DNA of 64,000 nt, taken from the NCBI GenBank assembly GCA_002104945.1, contig MCFH01000021.1, positions 124,001 to 188,000 on the forward strand, read 5' to 3'. Position 1 is the first letter of the stretch, and each line of letters begins with the position of its first letter. The stretch comes from Piromyces finnis. Lineage: Eukaryota; Neocallimastigomycota; Neocallimastigomycetes; Neocallimastigales; Neocallimastigaceae. The position numbers were made by a program, and so were the translations under genes. Below the pieces are notes generated by a model, which saw nothing but the letters and a program-made list of their open reading frames with translations, was not told the DNA's origin and searched no databases. Below, piece by piece: positions 56,428 to 64,000 of the stretch.

Positions 56428-59058
56428 ATCTAATAGTGGACAATTAAACTCTTCCATGGGTTTATAATGTTTTCATCTGAAGAAATACTAACATTGAACC
56501 CTGTGTACAGAACACTGAGAATGTTCCTTTGCCATATCGGTACGACGTCGGCGCTCTTGATTACGTTAGGTGTCTTACTAAACCTATCAAAAAGTAGCTT
56601 CATAGAGCTACTAATGATAGGGATTGTTTTAGTAAGAAAAGCCGCGAGACCCTCTACATATGGAAAATGAGACCCCGATGAACTGTAAAGCTGTTCATTC
56701 AAATGTCTTTGTTCCGCCTTATCGATTTGTAGCTCATCATAAGCTAAAGTTCCACCAAGAAGGAACGTAAAAATATAGTTATAAATTGTTTTTCTTACTT
56801 CCGTTTCGGGGAGTAAGTATGTGATGAATTGATTCTTATATTTATTGTAAAAAAGGGTAAAAAAGATCGTCAAGAAAGCTAAGTGAAGAAGCTCTGTATT
56901 CAGAGAATGCAGAACATTCTAATATCCAATGGTAAAAAGATTGTTCGTCATATCCGCAACATGGACAGACACGAGGGCAGTCAGGAGTAACTCTATTACT
57001 GGCAATAGCAATTCGGGTAGTATTTTCATAACCGCATCGAATACGAATAATCCAGGTAATTCCTAAATTTAAGTGAGGTTTGTTGAGACCGATAGGCATT
57101 AGGCGATTTGAATTAAGAAATTTGTTATTAGTATATCTGAGGGCTTTACTTCCATTATTTAGGCTACTATTATTCCAATAATGTTATCTGATATCTTTAG
57201 TACTTTTAATATTTATTTTCATAAGCTTCTTATGTAGTGAACAAGATTCTTTTACCCAAGAGTAATGAGACATGGGAGGAATAGATCGGACGAGATCTTT
57301 AATTATACAATTTGATTTTCTCTATTTAACAAAGCATTTCACTTGTTGCGCAGCACAAATACCTGAAAGGGTAGGGATCTTCATATCTCTTGTAAGAGCA
57401 TACAGACTAATAAATGAATTTCGTTCAAAAACAAAATCTTTGTTATTAAAACTTTTATTGTGAAAGCTATTGACACTCCATAAAACAGCAGTATTGATAA
57501 GGGATTGGACTCTTCTAGTTCTATTTTTGTTGGAACCAAGCAAAAGAGCATAATAAGAGACTTTGCTTAAAATATAAGAATGAATTACTATATTTTTAAG
57601 CCAATAGGAACACAATTGTTGGTGAGGAAGTTCTTAAAAGAGAATAAAGATTTCTGAACGTTTTTGTACATATTAGACAGAATAGGAGTCAAAGAAAGAT
57701 CTTCGTCGAATGGGATTCCAAGATAAGTATAGCAAGAAACCTTTGGAATCGAGTACATACCAATGTAAAATGTTGGGTCGACATAACTAGGGGATCTATT
57801 AAAGTTAATAGGTTTAACAACAATAGTTGCACATTTATTTATTCCAAAAGACATTTCATTTAAATTAGCCCAATCAAGGACTAGATTGAGCATCTTTTGA
57901 AGGTTCTTCTTACTAGGAGCAATCAAAACAATATCATCAGCGAAAAGGCCACCACAACAACGTTTATTTCCTAAGCTAACTCCAAGCCTTTCACATTTAT
58001 TTAAAATATCATTGATAAAGAGGTTAAACAGTATAGGAGAAAGAGGACATCCTTGTCTTACACCACGGTTTATAGGGAATTCATTGGAAAGCATATCCAA
58101 GAAACGTGCACGAGCTTTAGAGGTAGAGTAGAGATTATTGAGAAAATCAAAACATTTACCACGTATACCTAATTTATATAACTTTGTAAGGATATTAGAA
58201 ATAGGAACTGAGTCGTATGCTTTTTTAAGGTCTAGAAAGGCGACATAAGTGGCTTTTCCTTTAAATTTTCTTCTTTGACAGATTTCTCTAATGGAAACAA
58301 ATAAGCTAATACATTCTTCTTTATTGCGAAAACCAAATTGCTCAGGTCTTATAAAATTATGAGAAAGAGCATACTTTGAAATTCTATTAGTTACAATTTT
58401 TGAAATAATTTTAAGACCTACATTGATGAGAGAAATACCACGATAATTATTACAGTCTGAAAGATCGCCTTTCTTTGGAATAGAAACAATGGAAGCAGAG
58501 TTCCATTTCAAAGGAAAGGAACCATTCCAGATTTTATTAAAAATTAATTTAAGACAATTTCCAGCAGACTTATGTTCTTTCTCCAGTTCTTCGTTACAAA
58601 AGAAAGCTTTGAAAAATTCAATTGGGATACCATCGGGACCTGGAGCCTTATTATTATTCATTGACAGAACAACATTCCTAATTTCCTCAATAGAAATGGG
58701 ATCATTTATATCCCATGCTATTTGATTAATATGGTTGAATTGGAAGGCTCTTTCCCAGTAACCACGATTTAAGCTGTGATTTGTAACATCAGATGCAAGA
58801 TTCTCATAATGTTCAGCCCAACGTTTTAATTGTTCTTGAGGAGTAAATAAATCCTTGCCATTCTTGTCCTTAATAGTTGAAACATGGGAGGACGAATAAC
58901 TTGGTTTGGCAAGTTTTTTAAGGCCTTTCCAACCTTGTCTAAAGCTTTTATCAATAAAATGTTTACCGATAGAAACAATATTAGCTTTATAGAGATTGGA
59001 TCTGAATTTACTCTTAACTTTTTTGATGGTATTACATAGATTTTGGTGACATGGGAGG

Positions 59059-59060
<2 letters not shown>
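56428..59060 (-). pseudogene. Decayed LINE family B reverse transcriptase
   Basis: On the minus strand a family B pol reads through at least four breaks: 59060-57588 (reverse transcriptase), 57615-57322, 57099-56842 and 56873-56430, with an in-frame TAG-type stop around 57321. The reverse-transcriptase part is well kept: APGPDGIPIEFFKAF, SIVSIPKKGD, DLKKAYDSVP, GVRQGCPLSP and GLFADD. A knuckle CPCCGYDEQSFYHWILEC follows, with C-x2-C-x8-H-x4-C spacing. It resembles family A motif by motif but differs widely elsewhere, so it is a sister family. The N-terminal and endonuclease part is missing; the copy is cut at 59060 where family A sequence begins. It is not functional. Confidence 0.85.
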
Positions 59061-59098
<38 letters not shown>

Positions 59099-59473
59099 GC
59101 ATCAAATATTATAAACTTTATTATTAATTTAATTAAAATTATAATACATGTAATAAAAAATTAAAAAATAAAAATAAAAATAAAAAAAAATATGTTTAAA
59201 TAAACACAAATGAATAAAAATTGGGTATAATGTATTCTAGTAATTTTAATTAAAGTAAGAAAGCCACTATCATACTAAAGTATAATAATTGTATTTGACT
59301 TCCAATGGGACACCGAGCCAAAGATCAAAATTTTGTCATGGGACAAAATTATGATCTCCATTGGTTGCGCTGGCCCTCCTGGCCTGTCTTACTGTTTCTT
59401 CAGCATTGACGCTCTTGGATGTTGCTTCAAACCTTTTGAACATTGACCATTGCTGGCCAATAGCAAAAGGCAT
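59061..59473 (-). mobile_element. 5'-truncated LINE family A insertion
   Basis: Starts with a T run (59061-59093, the poly(A) tail), followed by the family A 3' UTR and the last ~40 codons of its ORF, stopping at the GGCAT near 59473. The 13 bases GACATGGGAGGAA occur on both sides (59048-59060 and 59474-59486), as expected for a target-site duplication from target-primed insertion. Confidence 0.8.
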
Positions 59474-59586
59474 GACATGGGAGGAATAGATCGGATGAGA
59501 TCTTTAATAATACAATTTGATTTTCTCTATTTAACAAAGCATTTCACTTGTTGCGCAGCACAAATACCTGAAAGGGTAAGAATCTT

Positions 59587-59588
<2 letters not shown>
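59474..59588 (-). pseudogene. LINE family B C-terminal fragment
   Basis: About 115 bases nearly identical to 57272-57386 (AGATCGGATGAGATC, TTGTTGCGCAGCACAAATAC). Wedged between two family A insertions. It ends at the poly(A) tail of copy 3. Confidence 0.8.
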
Positions 59589-59625
<37 letters not shown>

Positions 59626-62600
59626 GGCATCAAATATTTTAAACTTTATTATTAATTTAATTAAAATTATAATACATGTAATATAAAAATTAAAATAAAA
59701 TAAAAATAAAAAAAAATATGTTTAAATAAACACAAATGAATAAAAATTGGGTATAATGTATTCTAGTAATTTTAATTAAAGTAAGAAAGCCACTATCATA
59801 CTAAAGTATAATAATTGTATTTGACTTCCAATGGGACACCGAGCCAAAGATCAAAATTTTATCATGGAACAAAATTATGATCTCCATTGGTTGCGCTGGC
59901 CCTCCTGGCCTGTCTTACTGTTTCTTCAGCATTGACGCTCTTGGATGTTGCTTCAAACCTTTTGAACATTGACCATTGCTGGCCAATAGCAAAAGGCATG
60001 ATTTTGGTTAGAAGTTCCGCGGTTACCGTCAAGAATGGTGTTCCTTCATTAGTACCAGATTGAATCTGACGCTTACAAAGTTCTTTCCATTCCCTTGAAT
60101 TGTAATTGATATTGTTAAAACTTCTTCCCCCAAGAAGGAATTTAAATATTTTACTGCACACACTAGAATAATCATACACATTAATATTCACCGGATTATT
60201 AGAACTATTACTATCATTAACTAAATTACTATCTAAATTAGAATTATTATCTTCACTATTGCTATCATTACTAATATTATTATTTCTATTACTACTATTG
60301 TTATTATTACTATTGTTACTATTACTATTGTTATTATTACTATTGTTACTATTACTATTAATATTATTACTATCTCTACTGATATTATCAATTTCATTAT
60401 TATTGATAGGACTATTGGAATTACGTTGACTGAAAAAATTTAATAGCTGGACTATGGAATCATAATGTTTAATACGGATATCTCTAAATGTTGGACAATC
60501 TAATAACCAATGTTTAATACTTTGATCTCCACACTTGCAACATGGACAGTAGTTAGGACAAACTGGATCAACAAATTTGGCAGCTTTGGCAACTCTAGCA
60601 TCCAACTTGTATCCGCTTCTTGCTTTCAATAGCCAGTAGAAGCCATAGGCAAACTCTGGGTACTCATAACATAATTTAATAAAATCTTTAGTATCAATAA
60701 ACTTATTATCATCATAATATTGCGCTTTGATTGAATTCCCTTTGAGATCTTTCCAATAAAAGTTTTTAACTGCTTTAACATCTCCATGTTTCTTTAGTTT
60801 TTTATCAAGTGTCCTACTTGATTTGCACCACGTGTATTTTCTAAATTTAGGAATGTAATTGACAAGGTGTGAGATAATACAATTTGAGTTTTTCCATTTG
60901 TTAAAACATCTAACCTGAGCTAATGCACATTTGGCTGACAATGGAGGAATATTCAAATCTTTTGAGATAGAATATAAAGATATAAACGATACAGCTTTAT
61001 GAACTCCGGCAACCCATCGTATTCCTTTGTTAACATGCTTCTGTGCAATTCTAGACCTGGCTTTGTTGGATCCAAGTAATGGTGCAAAGTATGAAACTCT
61101 GCTAATCACTTGTGAGTTAAGTACTAGCTTTTTGAAGGGAATAGGAATATTAGGATTTCTTAAGAATTTACTGACTGAAAAAAGCCCTTTCAAAACCTTG
61201 TTATTAAGAGCTTTAATAACTGGTTTAAGGGACAGATTCTTATCAAATGGAACACCAAGATAAGTATAACAATCAGTAGTTGGAATGGGTTGTCCTGCTA
61301 AGTAAAATGTTGGATCTCTCTTGTTCTGATTTTCTATTGATTCAGGACGAATCACCATCGTTGAACACTTCTGGATACCAAATTCCATTTCATTATACAA
61401 GGCCCATTCATTAACTCTTCTAAGCATCTTTTTTAAGTATCCTCTTGTTGGAGCACAAATAACTATATCATCTGCAAAAAGTCCACCACAGCATCGAGTG
61501 TCACCTAAACTGACTCCTAGATCTTCGCACTCTCTAAATATATCATTAATAAAGAGATTAAAGAGAATAGGAGAAAGAGGGCATCCTTGACGGACTCCTT
61601 TCTTCACATCAAAAGATTTCGAGAATTGTCCATCTAATTTGACATTAGCCTTAGATGTTAAATATAAATTTTTGATGAATTGTAAACTCTTACCTCGGAT
61701 TCCTAAACAATCTAATTTATGGAGAATATTACCGATTGGGACTGAATCGTATGCTTTCCTGAGATCTAAAAAGGCCAAATATGTCTCTTTATTATCTAAT
61801 TGACGTCTACGGCATATTTCTTGGATTGAAATGAAAAGACTGATACTTTCTTCCTTTTTTCGAAAACCAAATTGTTCAGGTCTAATGAAATTATTCTTTA
61901 GACCATATTCTGAGATTCTAGTGGTGACAATTTTGGAAATCAACTTAATACCATTATTGATAAGTGATATACCTCGATAGTTATCACAATCTGTCAAATC
62001 TCCCTTCTTAGGAATAGAAACAATACTGGATTCATTCCATGAGTTGGGGAAGTCTCCATCCCAAATACGGTTGAATAATTTAAGAATAAAATTTAAACCA
62101 TAAGCATCATTATCTGAAGTGGTATTACCGGAAGAATTATTATCTGTAGCATTATTAGAATCATTACTTGATGGAATTAATGCTTTGTAAAATTCAATTG
62201 GAATACCATCCGGACCTGATGCTTTATAATTCGGAGTAGAGAGGATAGCTGACTTGACTTCATCAATACTAATATCTTGGTTGATATCCCATTCATCAAG
62301 CATAGGGAGTGAAAAACGTTTATTCGTTGGTTCTTCATACCAATGCTCCAAATCAAGACTTACACCACTTGGATCTGATGCAAGCTTTTCGAAATGATCA
62401 TGCCACACATCTAGTTGTTCTTCCGTAGCAACAACTAATTCTCCATTTTTGTTTTTAATTGGTTGAGCAATAAAGAAAGAATCTTTTCCAATTTTTGCAG
62501 TTTTCTTGATCCATTTCCAGGCCTTCTTAGGATTATGACTTTTCATATACTCACATCCTGTTTTAATCCAATGAAGATATTCTTGTTTCCTAAATTCATT

Positions 62601-64000
62601 ACATCTTTTGTGGATGTAATCAATGAGCTTACGGTAGATTTTAATTCTTTTAATAAATTCATCTATATCATAAATTCTTTCTTTTTTAAATCTCTTATAC
62701 AACTTCATTTTGATTTTTTGGAGATTAAAAATTTGTTGTGAAATATGAAATGAAGACTTTATAACATTATTTGCTGAGGTAATACTGAGCTCGTCTGCAA
62801 TTGAAAAAACAGTTGAAGTAAATTCTTTGGAAAGTTCATCTGTAGAAACATTAGGATCGTTGAATTTTGCTGAAAGTATTTGGAATTTATTATGACTGAG
62901 AATAGATTCCTTTTCCTCAATACATTTTAATCTATTCCATTTCAGAATTTTCTTAGGAACGTTAAAGTCATTAGAAAAATCTTCCATAGGAATAATTTTA
63001 CCATTAATAAGAAGTGGCTTATGGTCTGATACAGGATAAAAATTATTTATAAATGATCCTGAGTGAATAAGATCTTTCATCTTCGAATTGATAAGAGCAT
63101 GGTCAATGTCGGAAGATTGATCACCTCGAGTCCAAGAGATAGTAGACCCTCTAAGCGGAAGAATTTCCCAATCTCCTAATCCATTAGTTGATAACCAGTT
63201 GGATAATTTTACTTTAGACATATTAAAATCACCAACAAGAATCGATGGATGGGATGAATGAGTTTGTAACCACAAGCGAACTTCTAACTTTGCATGATCA
63301 ACATAGATGTTGTGATGACTATGAGGCATATAAACATTTCCAATCGAGCATTTGAATCTATTCCAGAGACTAAAAGTATAAATAGAAATAATATACTTTC
63401 CAGAGAAGTTTTCAAGTGAGGCTTGACACGAATTGTGAAAACCTAAATATAAACCTCTCATTCCCGGAACTGATTCGTCAGCTTTCTTGAAAAAGTGTCT
63501 ATAGTTTCGCAAAGTAACACGACAAGGATAATCTGTATTCGAACCAGAACCATTACCAGTTTCTTGGAAACATAAGAATAATGGTTTGAAAATAGCTGTG
63601 AAATAGCTAATACTATCCCTCTTTTCATGATTCCACCCATTGGTGTTCCAACTAAGACAAAAAGAAAAGTTATCAGGCTTGTTGGATGAGGAAGAATCGT
63701 TGCTATTATTATTATTATTAAAGTCATCGTTATTAATGGATGATGCATCAGAGGAATAAGTAGAACTATTACTAGATGGCTGTGAAACTGAAGAACTATC
63801 AACTATTGAACTGTTATCAGAGTTGATAGAACTATTAGAATTAATTGTTGAATGTTGAGATTGAAATTGTGTTTGCTGTAGATCTGGAATATTTTCATGA
63901 TGGGAAACTTGTTGAAGATCCTGTTGAAGATCTTGTTGAAGATCGGATTGTTGATGAGATTGTTGAACTGATTGTTGAACTGATTGTTGAAATGATTGTT
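59589..64000 (-). mobile_element. LINE family A, copy 3 (5' end outside window)
   Basis: The T run at 59589-59622 is its poly(A) tail, followed by the standard family A 3' UTR and ORF. The N-terminal part of the ORF, the 5' UTR and the 5' end lie beyond 64000. Confidence 0.88.
59862..64000 (-). CDS. LINE family A polyprotein, copy 3 (N terminus cut by window end)
   Basis: The frame is open from the stop at 59862 to the window edge, about 1,379 codons, running through reverse transcriptase (GLFADD), endonuclease (GDFNMS, SDHKP) and the Gln-rich tract. The protein is nearly identical to copies 1 and 2. Visible differences are few (for example Arg-Gly-Tyr for Arg-Gly-Cys after the FADD block) and in the length of the Asn/Ser stretch. 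A shorter reading beginning at 63512 would start at a TTG inside the endonuclease and is not the real start. Confidence 0.9.
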   Translation of the reverse strand, partial: QSFQQSVQQSVQQSHQQSDLQQDLQQDLQQVSHHENIPDLQQTQFQSQHSTINSNSSINSDNSSIVDSSSVSQPSSNSSTYSSDASSINNDDFNNNNNSNDSSSSNKPDNFSFCLSWNTNGWNHEKRDSISYFTAIFKPLFLCFQETGNGSGSNTDYPCRVTLRNYRHFFKKADESVPGMRGLYLGFHNSCQASLENFSGKYIISIYTFSLWNRFKCSIGNVYMPHSHHNIYVDHAKLEVRLWLQTHSSHPSILVGDFNMSKVKLSNWLSTNGLGDWEILPLRGSTISWTRGDQSSDIDHALINSKMKDLIHSGSFINNFYPVSDHKPLLINGKIIPMEDFSNDFNVPKKILKWNRLKCIEEKESILSHNKFQILSAKFNDPNVSTDELSKEFTSTVFSIADELSITSANNVIKSSFHISQQIFNLQKIKMKLYKRFKKERIYDIDEFIKRIKIYRKLIDYIHKRCNEFRKQEYLHWIKTGCEYMKSHNPKKAWKWIKKTAKIGKDSFFIAQPIKNKNGELVVATEEQLDVWHDHFEKLASDPSGVSLDLEHWYEEPTNKRFSLPMLDEWDINQDISIDEVKSAILSTPNYKASGPDGIPIEFYKALIPSSNDSNNATDNNSSGNTTSDNDAYGLNFILKLFNRIWDGDFPNSWNESSIVSIPKKGDLTDCDNYRGISLINNGIKLISKIVTTRISEYGLKNNFIRPEQFGFRKKEESISLFISIQEICRRRQLDNKETYLAFLDLRKAYDSVPIGNILHKLDCLGIRGKSLQFIKNLYLTSKANVKLDGQFSKSFDVKKGVRQGCPLSPILFNLFINDIFRECEDLGVSLGDTRCCGGLFADDIVICAPTRGYLKKMLRRVNEWALYNEMEFGIQKCSTMVIRPESIENQNKRDPTFYLAGQPIPTTDCYTYLGVPFDKNLSLKPVIKALNNKVLKGLFSVSKFLRNPNIPIPFKKLVLNSQVISRVSYFAPLLGSNKARSRIAQKHVNKGIRWVAGVHKAVSFISLYSISKDLNIPPLSAKCALAQVRCFNKWKNSNCIISHLVNYIPKFRKYTWCKSSRTLDKKLKKHGDVKAVKNFYWKDLKGNSIKAQYYDDNKFIDTKDFIKLCYEYPEFAYGFYWLLKARSGYKLDARVAKAAKFVDPVCPNYCPCCKCGDQSIKHWLLDCPTFRDIRIKHYDSIVQLLNFFSQRNSNSPINNNEIDNISRDSNNINSNSNNSNNNNSNSNNSNNNNSSNRNNNISNDSNSEDNNSNLDSNLVNDSNSSNNPVNINVYDYSSVCSKIFKFLLGGRSFNNINYNSREWKELCKRQIQSGTNEGTPFLTVTAELLTKIMPFAIGQQWSMFKRFEATSKSVNAEETVRQARRASATNGDHNFVP

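Noticed and set aside
63458-63802. 114-codon minus-strand ORF (also at 13351-13695 and 19013-19357)
   Set aside because: It is the neighbouring frame of the LINE endonuclease region, repeated because the LINE is repeated.

Overview
The window looks like a chromosomal piece from an anaerobic gut fungus (Neocallimastigomycota). Intergenic DNA and introns are extremely AT-rich and full of homopolymers and microsatellites. Genes carry many short GT-AG introns. Two copies of a GH43 glycoside hydrolase end in the six-cysteine, CBM10-type dockerin that is characteristic of gut-fungal cellulosomes. This is an inference from the sequence; no marker gene names the genus.

Layout. 1-7.7 kb: the 3' part of an HSPA12-type Hsp70 gene with a C-terminal SH3 domain (+), a Cof-type HAD phosphatase (-) and a Serinc membrane protein (-). 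8.5-20.85 kb: LINE retrotransposons, all on the minus strand. There is a family B 3' scrap, a deleted family A copy and two nearly identical full-length family A copies joined head to tail. 20.9-28.7 kb: a large inverted duplication, two ~2.78 kb arms around a ~2.2 kb spacer, each arm holding an identical secreted GH43-CBM6-dockerin gene, divergently transcribed. 30.8-39.9 kb: housekeeping genes on the plus strand (proteasome alpha subunit PSMA1/PRE5, a TPR protein, a PQ-loop membrane protein). 40.9-47.1 kb: an eight-exon gene for a 1,490-residue secreted, cysteine-rich, modular protein with an inserted hevein-type chitin-binding domain and a hydrophobic C terminus. It is possibly scaffoldin-related. 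48.3-55.5 kb: an FHA-domain protein (+), a DNAJB6-like Hsp40 (-, with a probable frameshift) and an intronless YjdF/DUF2238 membrane protein (+). 56.4-64 kb: a decayed family B LINE, nested family A and B fragments, and a third near-identical family A element that runs off the window.

How it fits together. The dockerin enzymes should be secreted and docked on a cellulosome for arabinoxylan breakdown. The 1,490-residue protein 13 kb away has the general build of a cell-surface or scaffold protein, but a link between them is only a hypothesis. The LINE copies are so alike that family A was probably active recently. Exon structures were worked out by hand from reading-frame continuity, GT-AG borders and protein-family expectations; exon phases sum to complete codons in every multi-exon gene given here.
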